Below are positions 44,384 through 53,143 of a stretch of DNA of 64,000 nt, piece after piece. Position 1 is the stretch's first letter, and every line of letters starts with the position of its first letter. Source of the DNA: JAXGPF01 sp964463985 (GTDB taxonomy: Bacteria; Verrucomicrobiota; Kiritimatiellia; JAAZAB01); contig CAYXEK010000002.1 of the NCBI GenBank assembly GCA_964463985.1, positions 1 to 64,000 on the forward strand, in the 5' to 3' direction. Below the pieces are notes generated by a model. That model did not search any database. It was not told the origin of the DNA and was given only the letters and a program-made list of their open reading frames with translations. A program made the position numbers and the translations under genes.

Positions 44384-45251
44384 GTTTCAGCGATATCGGG
44401 CTGCGCGGCCTCGGAACGGCGGCGCGGAAAACCCTGGCAATCCGGCCGGCGGTGGCGGGGATCAACCGGCATTGTCGGTCGGCCAGGATTTTTTTTACAT
44501 GGGCGATCATTTTTTCCAGCGTCTCGCGCCGGAAATTACGCGGATCGCTGAAGTCATAGGTGTTGTGGGTGCAGATTTCAATGTACTTTACCGGCGGCTG
44601 CTCGCGCAATTGCCGATCCACTGCCTTGGCGATGGTGTACCAGTGATTCTTGGCGTCCACCAGTTCCACCCGCAAATCCTGCGGATGCTTCCCGCCCCAC
44701 ATGCGCGAATCCGGATCCACCGTGTTGGGCAATTCCACGAAATCCAGCCACCCGCTCAACAGGCGATTGCAAGGATGAACATAATGGGCGTCCAGCGGCG
44801 CGCCGGCCCAGACGGAAGCGCATTCAGGCAAAACGCGGGTCGGGATGGAACATTTCCCATGGGTAAACCCCAACTCCGCCAGGATCGGATACGTGTAATC
44901 ATTGGCCGATGCGTATCCCAGGCACACGCTTTCCGGCGGACGCCCCATGAACCGGGCAAATTGTTGGCTGGCTTTCCGCAGCACCGCGCGCTGTTCTTTG
45001 GGCCCCAGCACTCCCAAAAATTCTTCCGAGCCCAAATCCGCCGGGTGAACATGCAAACCGATTTCAAAGCCGAGCTTTGCCGCGTCTTGATACACCCCTG
45101 GATCGGCCGCAAGATCGCCGGGAATGACATAAAAAGTCCCGGCCAGGTTTTCGCGCCGGATGACCTCCACCAGCCCCCTTACCGCGCGCGCACCCAAAGC
45201 GGGGTCATTCACTGCGTGGGCGGTCGCCTCGCAATCGGCGCTGACGGACAC
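44364..45251 (-). CDS. NodB-like polysaccharide deacetylase family protein
   Basis: The 295-aa protein probably starts with GTG at 45251 (CCGGGA upstream), so its first strand VSADCEATAH lies right at the N-terminus; Asp6 is the expected metal or base residue. GLHVHPADLGS at about 64-74 is the H-x-x-x-H-like metal motif, and IEICTHNTYDF carries the late active-site His. It probably removes acetyl or similar groups from a sugar in the cytoplasm, as no signal peptide exists. A peptide-type or formyl substrate cannot be ruled out. The stop overlaps the start of the GH42-like gene. Confidence 0.82.
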   Translation of the reverse strand: MSVSADCEATAHAVNDPALGARAVRGLVEVIRRENLAGTFYVIPGDLAADPGVYQDAAKLGFEIGLHVHPADLGSEEFLGVLGPKEQRAVLRKASQQFARFMGRPPESVCLGYASANDYTYPILAELGFTHGKCSIPTRVLPECASVWAGAPLDAHYVHPCNRLLSGWLDFVELPNTVDPDSRMWGGKHPQDLRVELVDAKNHWYTIAKAVDRQLREQPPVKYIEICTHNTYDFSDPRNFRRETLEKMIAHVKKILADRQCRLIPATAGRIARVFRAAVPRPRSPISLKLDVRGR

Positions 45252-45361
45252 ATAAAAATCCCGGTTGATTTTATTACGATTATTTATAAGTTTACCTTCA
45301 AAATTTATTTTGTGATTTTTTGTGCCTTTTGTGGCCAGTTTAAAATCTACTTCGTATCAGG

Positions 45362-46504
45362 TCACAATCTTATTTCCCACAGATACCCGCTGCGATAGGG
45401 ATTGTCGTTTTCGCCGGCATATATGACGCCGTCCGGCGTTATCGCCACGTCATGCACCTGCCAGCAGACATCGTCCCCGGCGCGCACTTCGCCCAGCATT
45501 TCGTATTTTTCGGAACGCGGATCGAATTTTATTACCTGGCAGGCGCCGTCCCGGCCCGTCACGCCATATGCCATCCCGTCCGGAGCGGAGCGCAAGGACG
45601 CCAGCCGGCTGCGCCGATCCGTGATCGGGGTTCCGATCAACTTGCCCATGCCGGTATCCGGATCAACACGGTAGATGGAACCATTGCCGCCGCTGGCGAA
45701 CAGTTTGCCATGCCCCAGATTAAAAATCCCTTCCACCTTGACAAAGCCATGGGCGCCGTCCGGACGCGGCAGACCGGCGTTGAAATATATGATTTTATCC
45801 TGCCGGACGTCATACCGGCAAAGCCGGTGCGAGTCAACGCCGGGCTGCATTTGCCAGGCGCGGGTAACAGACCAGCCGCTCCACGCATTGCCTTCGTCAT
45901 CCAGCTCAATGTTTTCCCCCTGCCCCATGGCCATGCCGCTGCCGATCGGCCCGAGATCCCGCGACTCGCCCGTTGCCAGGTTATAGGCAAACATGCGTTC
46001 AGGGGTAAAAGTGTTGCCGCAAATCACGTTGCGTTTCTGATCCAGACAGATGGCCTGGATGTAATGGTGCGGCAGGGGAATGGCCAGTTTTTGAATATCG
46101 CCGTTGGCGGGATCGTAGCGCACAAGCGAGCCGCCCGGAGCCTCCCAGTAACGGTCAATATCGTGCAGCAACGCCGTGGCGGCATACAAACAACCATCCG
46201 CCGCGCGCAATTCGAGCGATCGGTGGAATTTGGCGTCAAACGGATTGCGGATGCGCGCATAGCCGCAATCAACGAACCTGTCTCCAGCGCGGTCGTAGGC
46301 GTAAAAGATATCCGCCGCAAAGGAAGTGATGCCGCAATACACCCGGTCGGTTGCCGGAACATGGCGGCAGCAGTCGAAACTGATCCAGCCTTTGCGCCAT
46401 TTTTCGTTTTTGATAAAATCGTCATAGTTCCAGCGATCCAGAATCTCGCTGTTCCACTGATCGCCGAACCTTTCATCCAGTAATTTCAATGCTCTTGTTT
46501 GCAT
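45362..46504 (-). CDS. Cytoplasmic beta-propeller protein
   Basis: I chose the ATG at 46504 with GAGGTGG upstream (380 aa). Repeated four-stranded blades can be followed by FYAYDRAGDRFVDCG, LVRYDPANGDIQKL, FAYNLATGESRDLG, LCRYDVRQDKIIYF, SIYRVDPDTGMGKL and VIKFDPRSEKYEMLG, spaced about 45-55 residues. That pattern is typical of six- or seven-bladed propellers, such as lactonases and sugar-binding scaffold proteins. There is no signal peptide. The role is unknown; lactone hydrolysis or substrate sensing in the pathway are the plausible options. Confidence 0.7.
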   Translation of the reverse strand: MQTRALKLLDERFGDQWNSEILDRWNYDDFIKNEKWRKGWISFDCCRHVPATDRVYCGITSFAADIFYAYDRAGDRFVDCGYARIRNPFDAKFHRSLELRAADGCLYAATALLHDIDRYWEAPGGSLVRYDPANGDIQKLAIPLPHHYIQAICLDQKRNVICGNTFTPERMFAYNLATGESRDLGPIGSGMAMGQGENIELDDEGNAWSGWSVTRAWQMQPGVDSHRLCRYDVRQDKIIYFNAGLPRPDGAHGFVKVEGIFNLGHGKLFASGGNGSIYRVDPDTGMGKLIGTPITDRRSRLASLRSAPDGMAYGVTGRDGACQVIKFDPRSEKYEMLGEVRAGDDVCWQVHDVAITPDGVIYAGENDNPYRSGYLWEIRL

Positions 46505-46537
46505 TGCATTCCACCTCATTGCTTCATTGGGAATTAA

Positions 46538-46613
46538 TTATCCGCAAAAGAACTCAAAGATCACAAAGACAGAATTGGTTTCTTTGTGCTCCTTGCGTTC
46601 TTTCGTGGTGATT
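46538..46613. repeat. Dispersed hairpin repeat, copy A
   Basis: TTATCCGCAAAAGAACTCAA ... CTTTGTGCTCCTTGCG ... TTTCGTGGTGA matches the two copies at 48903-49140 in layout. CTCAAAGATCACAAAG can pair with CTTTGTGCTCCTTGCG-like sequence to form an AT-rich hairpin. It covers the last codons of the 46561 gene. Confidence 0.75.
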
Positions 46614-47871
46614 CGTTTTCATCTTCTCGATCCAGATCCTCGCTGATGGCGTTCAAAGCGCCGAAAAAATCGTCAAACACATCCGCCAGGGCCAGCGCGG
46701 CGGCGCGCTCGCCCATGTTGCGCCAATCATCCAGGATTTTGACGAATGCGCGCGTCGCCGCAATCTGCGCATCGGTCAATGGATTCCCGCGCAATTCGTC
46801 CAGGACCGCCAACGGGTCCTGGATATCCCCGCCGGTCCGCCAGCGCCAGTAAACCCTAAACGGAACGTAAAAAAGGTTACCGCCCATGCGCGCCAATTCG
46901 TTGCGGATCAGCCAGGTGGTATCGAAATGCGCCGGCGCGGCAGCGTAAAACCGCAGGCGTCCCTTCATCAGCCGGGCGAACTTGGCGTGTTCAAACACCT
47001 TCAATGCCGGTTCGATTTCCAGTGCCTGCAGGGCTTTCTTCCAGGCCCCGACATCCACACCGGTCGAACGCGGCGCCAGGGTAACCGCATCCCGCAGGCT
47101 CCCGGCCATTATCTTCAAAGCCTGTTCCATGGCGTCTTCCAGTTGCGACAACGCCGGTTCTGCGTACCAGCGCCCGATCCGGTAATCCGCGCCCAATATT
47201 TCATCCAGCATCGGCCAGCAGGCCAGTTTTGGAAACAAAGCCCGGGCGCGTTCGAAGGCGGCGAATTTGCCGGGCAGATTGACCTTGTCCAGCAGGCAAA
47301 CCGCCGACATGACGGGCGGGTTGAAATAATGCATGAGGCGGCTGTGCAGCGGATATTTACTCTGATGGATGCCAAGATTGACGGGAGGGTCTATCTGCCG
47401 GTCATACCGTCCGTAATACAGGCAGAATTTTTTCAGGTGAAAATACTCGTTCTTGGCGTCCCACGGCCGCTGCCGCAGATGTTTTTGCGCCGCCGCCAGC
47501 TGTGGCGGTTGTTCATTGTGATAAAACGTCCATTGTTCATATTCGGGATAGTATTTCTTCTCCGAAGCCAGCTCCGTCCAGGTGAGGTTGATTCCCGGCA
47601 GATGCTCCAGGTTGCGCGCCCAACGGGGATATTGTTGGCAGAGCGCCAGGTGGGTTTCACCGACCGCCGCGGAAATCCGGCACCAGTCAGCCGCGGTCAT
47701 GCCGTCGCGCAGGATGAAACGCGTGTCGAAATCGCTCATGCCCGGGATCAGGTCGCGGAACTCCCATTTGCCGGCAATCGCCTCAATTCCGGGGAAGCGT
47801 TTGCGGCATTCGTCGTAATAACAACGGATATACACAGCAAAATCGTTTTCCGGCGCCGGCTCAAATTTCAT
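46561..47871 (-). CDS. Unknown protein, possible nucleotidyltransferase-like fold
   Basis: This 436-aa protein is not one I recognise by name. FRDLIPGMSDFDTRFILRDG at about 38-57 looks like the G-S-x(n)-D-x-D start of a nucleotidyltransferase fold, and HLALCQQYPRWARNLEHLPG follows. The C-terminal half is helical. The assignment is a guess. The last 14 codons (RKNARSTKKPILSL) are provided by a dispersed DNA repeat, so the original C-terminus was different. It overlaps the downstream end of the Gfo/Idh gene by 4 bp and is coupled to it, which links it to sugar metabolism. Confidence 0.7.
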   Translation of the reverse strand: MKFEPAPENDFAVYIRCYYDECRKRFPGIEAIAGKWEFRDLIPGMSDFDTRFILRDGMTAADWCRISAAVGETHLALCQQYPRWARNLEHLPGINLTWTELASEKKYYPEYEQWTFYHNEQPPQLAAAQKHLRQRPWDAKNEYFHLKKFCLYYGRYDRQIDPPVNLGIHQSKYPLHSRLMHYFNPPVMSAVCLLDKVNLPGKFAAFERARALFPKLACWPMLDEILGADYRIGRWYAEPALSQLEDAMEQALKIMAGSLRDAVTLAPRSTGVDVGAWKKALQALEIEPALKVFEHAKFARLMKGRLRFYAAAPAHFDTTWLIRNELARMGGNLFYVPFRVYWRWRTGGDIQDPLAVLDELRGNPLTDAQIAATRAFVKILDDWRNMGERAAALALADVFDDFFGALNAISEDLDREDENESPRKNARSTKKPILSL

Positions 47872-48863
47872 AGCGCTATCTCGCGGTTTTCCCGGGCGGA
47901 CTGATACACGGCATCGAGCAGAATGTTGGTTTTGGCTGCTTCGTCCAGCGGAATCGCCGGCGGTCTTTTATCGATTGCCGCCCGCACAAAATCAGCGATC
48001 AACGGCTGATGCACGTTATCCGGATTGGGCAAATCCAGTTTTTCCTGGCTGCGGCCGGCGGCAAATTCCACGGGCCCGGCGTCGTATGGCAGCCAATTAA
48101 CCCTGGCATCCGCGCCGACCACCTCGAATTCATGGCGCCAGGTGCTGCAATTCCAATTGAAAGAAGCCGTCACCAGCGCGCCGCCGGGCATGGTCATGAT
48201 AATGGCGGCGGAGTCTTCCACGTCCCAGGCGGTCGTCAGGTTGGCGCATTTTGCGAAAACCGCGGCCGGCATTCCCAACAGCCCTATCATAACATCGAAC
48301 ATGTGCGTTCCCATGTCGCTCAGCGGTCCGCCGCCGGAATTTTTGCGGATGACGCGCCAGTATTTCGGATCCGCCGGCCCCGGGTTGAACAGCGAATAAT
48401 AAACCATCCGGATCAGGATGATTTTTCCCAGTTTGCCTTCCTGCAACAGCTTTTGCAATTGCAAATAGCGCGGCGACAAGCGCCGGAAATAGGCGCAGCC
48501 GGCAATCAATCCGCTTTTTTCGGCCGCCGCCGCCGCGCGGCGGCAATCCGGCCCGGACAATCCCAGCGGTTTTTCGACCAGCACATGTTTCCCCGCCTGC
48601 AACGCGCTGATGGCCTGGCCGACATGCAGCCCCACCGGCGTGGCCAGATAAACGGCATCCGCATCCGTACCCTTCAGCGCCGCGTCATAATCGTCATAGA
48701 CGGCGTTGACCCCGGCATCGCCGGCCAATGCGCGCGCCGACTCGATCCGGGCATCGCAGATTGCGGTCAGTTGCGACCCGGGCGTCCGCGCCAGCGCCGG
48801 CGCCACGCGTTTCCGGGCGATATCCCCCGCACCCACCAGCAGCCATTTGACTGATTTATTCAT
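47868..48863 (-). CDS. Gfo/Idh/MocA family NAD(P)-dependent dehydrogenase
   Basis: The start at 48863 (MNKSVKWLLVGAGDIARKRV) gives 331 aa and has AAAGAGA before it; the 61 codons open upstream come from the dispersed repeat. The Rossmann motif VGAGDIARK is at about 10-18 and ATPVGLHVGQAISALQAGKH plus VLVEKPLG contains the family's Glu-Lys-Pro catalytic lysine. GGGPLSDMGTHMFD is the substrate-binding helix. Such enzymes oxidise or reduce sugars or inositols. With the DegT gene upstream (265 bp) it could make or break an amino sugar. Confidence 0.93.
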   Translation of the reverse strand: MNKSVKWLLVGAGDIARKRVAPALARTPGSQLTAICDARIESARALAGDAGVNAVYDDYDAALKGTDADAVYLATPVGLHVGQAISALQAGKHVLVEKPLGLSGPDCRRAAAAAEKSGLIAGCAYFRRLSPRYLQLQKLLQEGKLGKIILIRMVYYSLFNPGPADPKYWRVIRKNSGGGPLSDMGTHMFDVMIGLLGMPAAVFAKCANLTTAWDVEDSAAIIMTMPGGALVTASFNWNCSTWRHEFEVVGADARVNWLPYDAGPVEFAAGRSQEKLDLPNPDNVHQPLIADFVRAAIDKRPPAIPLDEAAKTNILLDAVYQSARENREIAL

Positions 48864-48902
48864 GGTCTCTTTCTTAACGCTTTTGGAACAAAAATCCGCA
48901 AA

Positions 48903-49140
48903 GATTATCCGCAAAAGATCGCTAGGATCACAAAGATTATTATATTTTGTTTTCTTTGAGTTCTTTGCGCTCTTTCGCGGTGAATTACTCCGGTTCGTCC
49001 GCCGATCATCCCAGGTCGTGGAACGATTATCCTCAAAAGATCGCATAGATCACAAAGATTATTATATTTTGTTTTCTTTGAGTTCTTTGCGCTCTTTCGC
49101 GGTGAATTACTCCGGTTCGTCCGCCGATCATCCCAGGTCG
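48903..49140. repeat. Tandem duplication of about 116 bp carrying a gene end
   Basis: 48903-49018 and 49025-49140 are almost identical (ATTATCCGCAAAAGATCGC against ATTATCCTCAAAAGATCGC, then a long identical part ending CCCAGGTCG). The second copy includes the last codons and stop of the DegT gene; the first repeats them as a non-functional stub. CACAAAG and CTTTGAGTTCTTTGCG can form hairpins. Confidence 0.9.
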
Positions 49141-50279
49141 CGCACCGATTGTTTGATCGCCCAGGCGATATATTTTAAATCATCTTCCATGGTGATCGGA
49201 AATACCGGCGTAGTAAACACCTCCCGGCAGATCCGGTCGGCCAGCGGGCAGCCATCGGAGTTATAACCCAGCTTTTGAAACGCCTCCCAGGTCCACACCG
49301 CCGGATAATGCTTGGCGGTGGCCACCTTGTACTTGTTCTTCAAGTGGGCGGTAAATTCCGCGGCCGTGCAACGCATCCGTTCGGAATTAAGGCGCACCAC
49401 GTGCAGGTGGCTGCCGTGTTCCGCGCCATGGCCGGCCGGCAAAATCAATTCGGGGACATCCGCCAGCAAATTGTTCAATTCCGTCATGCGTTCCTGGCGC
49501 AGGCGGATTACCCGGTCAATTTTCCTCAACTGGGTGATGCCCACAGCATACTGGGGCTTGGTCATGCGGTAATTGAACCCGATGGAAGCCACGCGCAAAG
49601 CCGGGCCGCCGTAAACATACCCGAACGTCTTCAGTTGGCGCACTTTCTCGGCGAACTCCGCGTCATCCGTCAGAACCGCCCCGCCTTCGCCCAGGCAGGT
49701 CATATTCTTGTTGCTCTGGAAACTGTAACAGGATGCCAGGCCCCGGCCGCCGATCGGCCGGCCTTTATACTTCGCGCCCACCGCGTGGGCGGCATCGTAA
49801 ATGACCGGCACGCCCATTTCCTCAGTGATTTTATCAAAGGCGTCAATTTCGCAGGCCAGGCCGGAAAAGTGAACCGGGATGATTGCGCGGGTGCGCGGGG
49901 TAATTTTTTCACGGACCCTGGCCGGGTCCAGGTTCCAGGTTGACGGATTGACATCGGCAAAAACCACGCGCGCGCCGCGCGCAACCGCCGTGCCGGCGGA
50001 GCAGACGAATGTCAGGGGCGGCACAATCACCTCGTCGCCGGGCCCGATGCCCAGCGCCATCATGCAGCAATCAAGCGCGGTACCGCAGGAATTGACCGCC
50101 ACTGCCCGGCGGGCGCCCTCGTGTTCCGCCAGCATTTTTTGAAAATCGTTTTCCTCCGGCAACGGAAAAAAATTGCCGCCCGCGCCCATCGCCGCGGCGG
50201 TCACCTGCTGCACCGCCGCGACATCATCCTGCCCGTAAACACCGCCCAACGCCAGAAACGGCACTTCGCGTACTTGCAT
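49128..50279 (-). CDS. DegT/DnrJ/EryC1/StrS family PLP aminotransferase
   Basis: The 383-aa protein has Lys191 in SFQSNKNMTCLGEGG and Asp162 in VIYDAAHAVG as PLP contacts, plus AVNSCGTALDCCMMALGIGP and DEVIVPPLTFVCSAGTA. The length is standard. It is first in the minus-strand cluster, with GAGG upstream of the ATG, and only 170 bp from the divergent GntR gene. The operator palindrome at 50303 lies 24 bp upstream of its start, so repression by the neighbouring regulator is likely. It presumably forms or removes an amino group on a sugar, together with the Gfo/Idh enzyme. Confidence 0.94.
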   Translation of the reverse strand: MQVREVPFLALGGVYGQDDVAAVQQVTAAAMGAGGNFFPLPEENDFQKMLAEHEGARRAVAVNSCGTALDCCMMALGIGPGDEVIVPPLTFVCSAGTAVARGARVVFADVNPSTWNLDPARVREKITPRTRAIIPVHFSGLACEIDAFDKITEEMGVPVIYDAAHAVGAKYKGRPIGGRGLASCYSFQSNKNMTCLGEGGAVLTDDAEFAEKVRQLKTFGYVYGGPALRVASIGFNYRMTKPQYAVGITQLRKIDRVIRLRQERMTELNNLLADVPELILPAGHGAEHGSHLHVVRLNSERMRCTAAEFTAHLKNKYKVATAKHYPAVWTWEAFQKLGYNSDGCPLADRICREVFTTPVFPITMEDDLKYIAWAIKQSVRDLG

Positions 50280-50302
50280 ATGTCCTCTTTTGCAACAACC
50301 AG

Positions 50303-50318
50303 GTTAAAACGTTTTAAC
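50303..50318. promoter_or_regulatory. Perfect palindrome, probable operator
   Basis: GTTAAAACGTTTTAAC is a perfect 16-bp palindrome with a central CG, the general form of LacI/GalR-type operators (AAAACGTTTT core). It lies in the divergent control region between DegT and the GntR-type regulator. Confidence 0.78.
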
Positions 50319-50373
50319 TGAAATGCAATCTATCACGAATTGACGGCGCGTCAAGCATTTTTTGAAAAATAAC

Positions 50374-50402
50374 TTGACACACTCAATTAAATCATGCTAA
50401 CA
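50374..50402 (+). promoter_or_regulatory. Possible promoter of the GntR-type regulator
   Basis: A consensus TTGACA (50374-50379) is followed at 16-17 bp by a poor -10 (GCTAAC/CTAACA). The gene starts about 48 bp further. Direct repeats GGATCAAG-A-GGATCAAG follow at about 50427-50443. Confidence 0.5.
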
Positions 50403-50449
50403 AAATTGGTTTAAATGGTTCAACTGGATCAAGAGGATCAAGCCGGACA

Positions 50450-51556
50450 ATGCAACCCGATCTGCCAAAACTGATCTTCAAGCGCACCCGCAAAGCCGGC
50501 CGGCTGCACAACGCCACCGACATTAAACGCGCTTTAAAAGAAATCGTTGTGGGGCAAGGCATTACCGCCAACTCGCCCCTGCCGCCGGAACGCGATATAT
50601 CAACACTGTTCAAGGTAAGCCGCAATACCGCCCGTAAAGCTTTGCTGGAATTGGCGAATGAAAATATCATCTACCGCATTCACGGCAAAGGCACTTTTGT
50701 CTCCGGCATACCCCCTCACCAATCCAACCGATCCGCGCTGACTATTGGCATTCTCCTGCCCGACTTGGATATGGAAGGCGATATTAATGAAACAAAAATG
50801 CCGACTCATTTCAAAAAAATCGAGGCCATCGAATCCATGGCCGCGGAACGCGGATATGCCCTGATTTCATTGGGACGCAAGCCGGAAACCAAATCTTTAT
50901 TGACGGAATGGAAGGAATTGCCGGTGGACGGCATCCTGGTCCTGGCTACCGCCGGCGACCGGGAGTTTGCCGAAAAAATACAGCTTTTGAACAAGCCGAT
51001 GGTTTACGTCGCGTCCAGCGCCGTCTCGACGCAAATCAACATGGTGGCTTTCGACCAGCGGCAAACCGGATATCGCGTAACCCGGCTGCTGCTGCAAAGC
51101 GGCCGCCGGCGCATTTTATGGGGGCTGCCGAAAACGGGCAATGCATCATGCGACCCCCGCCTCGACGGATACAGGCAGGCCTTGGCGGAATGGAATTTGC
51201 CGGTTTTGCCAAGCGCATACGCCGGCGATCCAGAAAGTTTGGCGGCGGCGGATATCGCGCGGGATATTTGCCGCAAAGCGGATGCGGTGATCACCGATGA
51301 TTATCACGCCCGGACCCTGCTGGAAAAGGCAATCCGGGCAGGCATAAATATTCCCGCCGATCTGGCGGTTTTCGGTTATTTCAACCGGGATTTCTGCCAG
51401 ACAACGCGCCCTGCCCTGTCTTCCGTGAATTTGCCGCACGCCAGGCAAGGCCGGGCCGCGCTCGATTTGCTTGCCAAAATCATCGCCGACCCGCGGCGCC
51501 CGGTCGAGCAGAAGCTGGTGGAAACCGAACTGGTGATACGCTCTTCATCCGGATGA
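50450..51556 (+). CDS. GntR-family regulator with LacI-type effector domain
   Basis: This 368-aa protein has a GntR winged helix at about residues 20-87 (LPPERDISTLFKVSRNTARK, ALLELANENIIYRIHGKGTF). A periplasmic-binding-protein-like sugar sensor follows (about 98-365, LTIGILLPDLDM, DAVITDDYHARTLLEKAIRA). This is the arrangement of the AraR/BacR-like regulators of sugar use. It faces the long minus-strand cluster and heads the plus-strand arm, so it probably controls both via the palindrome at 50303. The effector is unknown. It is intact. Confidence 0.93.
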   Translation: MQPDLPKLIFKRTRKAGRLHNATDIKRALKEIVVGQGITANSPLPPERDISTLFKVSRNTARKALLELANENIIYRIHGKGTFVSGIPPHQSNRSALTIGILLPDLDMEGDINETKMPTHFKKIEAIESMAAERGYALISLGRKPETKSLLTEWKELPVDGILVLATAGDREFAEKIQLLNKPMVYVASSAVSTQINMVAFDQRQTGYRVTRLLLQSGRRRILWGLPKTGNASCDPRLDGYRQALAEWNLPVLPSAYAGDPESLAAADIARDICRKADAVITDDYHARTLLEKAIRAGINIPADLAVFGYFNRDFCQTTRPALSSVNLPHARQGRAALDLLAKIIADPRRPVEQKLVETELVIRSSSG

Positions 51557-51613
51557 GCAACTCATATTTTCAATCCGTTTCTAAACATCTTATCTGAGCT
51601 CGCGAGTATTATT

Positions 51614-53134
51614 TTGAGCACTGCAACAAAACGCCTGAATTTTCTGGTAATCATGTCGGACCAGCATTCCAAACACCGACTCGGGTGTTATGGCGATCCG
51701 GTTGTCCGCACGCCGAATCTCGACCGACTGGCAAGCGAGGGCATGCGCTTTGACGCCGCTTATTGTCCGTCGCCTATCTGCTGCCCCAGCCGCATGAGTT
51801 TCATGACCACCCGCTTCCCCGGGAAAAACCGGGTCTGGAATAATTCCGGCATTCTGGCATCGGACATCCCCACCTGGATTCACCCTCTGAACAATCACCC
51901 CTTTTTCAAAATTCCCTGCCGCACATGTCTGGCGGGACGCATGCATTTCGGGGGAATTGATCAATGGCACGGTTTTGCCGAGCGCAGGATATGGGAATTG
52001 CGCAATCAGTTCCGGCCTGACTCGAAAATCCCGAAAATAACAAATTCCATGGAACGCGGAGCGGTGGAAATATCCGGTACGGGCAGTTCGCCGTATCAGT
52101 GGTATGACGCAAACGTAACGGATGCGGCGTGCAGTTTTTTGCGCGAACAAACCCAATCCGATATCCCCTTCGTGCTCGTAACCGGTTTTATCATGCCCCA
52201 TTGCCCCTATTTCGCGCCGGCGGATTTGTTTAAATACTACCTTGAACGCGTAGCGCTGCCGGAAGGCTCTTACGAATCGCTCCCGGAAACGGCGCGCCGG
52301 TTCGCCAGACAGCATGATCTGGACCGCCCCTTTGCATCGGATACCGTCCGCGCCGCGCGCGCGGCCTACTACTCGCTGTGCGAAATGACCGACAGAAACA
52401 CGGGCTTAATTCTCGAAACCCTGGAACAGACAGGCTTGGCGGAGAACACGGTGGTTGTTTACACCAGCGACCATGGCGACATGGCGGGCGATCATGGGCT
52501 GTGGTTCAAGGGCACTTTTTTTGAAGGCAGCGCCGGCATTCCTCTGATTGTGCGCGCTCCGGGGGTTACCACTCCCGGCACAGTCTCAAAAGCCGTATGC
52601 AACCTGACGGATATCGGCGCAACCATCCTGGACATGGCCGGCATACCCCCGCTGCCCCAAACTGACGGACGCTCATTGCTGCCGTTGTTGAGCGGCCAAA
52701 CGGCGTCGGATTGGCGCAATGAAACGTTCAGCGAAATTATCGGGCAAAACCGCAAGGATAAATCCGCCATTCCATCGCGCATGATCCGTTCGGGATGCTG
52801 GAAGTGCTGGGTGGACGGGGACGCCGCCAACCTGCCGCCATCCCTTTTTAATCTTGACGATGATCCCGGGGAACAAAACGATCTTGCCAATGATTCAACC
52901 TGCGCGGATATTTTAAATCAATTGCTTGGGCGAATTTTCGCCGATTGGAATCCAGCACGGACTTTGGAACGATACCACGCCGCCCTTGCCGACCACGCCC
53001 TGGTCGGCGACTGGCACAATCACGCTGCGATATGGAAGGATATCAATCAACACCAGATTCCGCCGCATAACCTTGACCATGATGTTGAATTCTTCAACTC
53101 CGTTCCAGACAACCGCGGCCATCCCGCACAATAA
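51614..53134 (+). CDS. Type I sulfatase (FGly type, Cys56), cytoplasmic
   Basis: The protein has 506 aa and starts with TTG: no in-frame ATG precedes the first beta strand LNFLVIMSDQH, and starting at Met14 would delete it. The sulfatase signature is ICCPSRMSFMT with Cys56 as the residue turned into formylglycine (C-x-P-S-R). YTSDHGDMAGDHGLWFKG is the second signature, and Asp15/Asp-His pairs for calcium are present. There is no signal peptide, so it acts in the cytoplasm on imported sulfated sugars. No maturase (anSME or FGE) gene lies in the window. It is 57 bp after the regulator and 9 bp before the GH106-like gene. Confidence 0.93.
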   Translation: MSTATKRLNFLVIMSDQHSKHRLGCYGDPVVRTPNLDRLASEGMRFDAAYCPSPICCPSRMSFMTTRFPGKNRVWNNSGILASDIPTWIHPLNNHPFFKIPCRTCLAGRMHFGGIDQWHGFAERRIWELRNQFRPDSKIPKITNSMERGAVEISGTGSSPYQWYDANVTDAACSFLREQTQSDIPFVLVTGFIMPHCPYFAPADLFKYYLERVALPEGSYESLPETARRFARQHDLDRPFASDTVRAARAAYYSLCEMTDRNTGLILETLEQTGLAENTVVVYTSDHGDMAGDHGLWFKGTFFEGSAGIPLIVRAPGVTTPGTVSKAVCNLTDIGATILDMAGIPPLPQTDGRSLLPLLSGQTASDWRNETFSEIIGQNRKDKSAIPSRMIRSGCWKCWVDGDAANLPPSLFNLDDDPGEQNDLANDSTCADILNQLLGRIFADWNPARTLERYHAALADHALVGDWHNHAAIWKDINQHQIPPHNLDHDVEFFNSVPDNRGHPAQ

Positions 53135-53143
53135 CCGGCACAC

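Noticed and set aside
45252..45361. TTTTTGTGCCTTTTGTGGCC stretch as another copy of the hairpin repeat
   Set aside because: The AT-rich sequence is similar in style, but no convincing alignment with the other copies could be made.
48864..49046. 61-codon N-terminal extension of the Gfo/Idh protein
   Set aside because: It is translated from the dispersed repeat; the Rossmann fold begins at the ATG at 48863.
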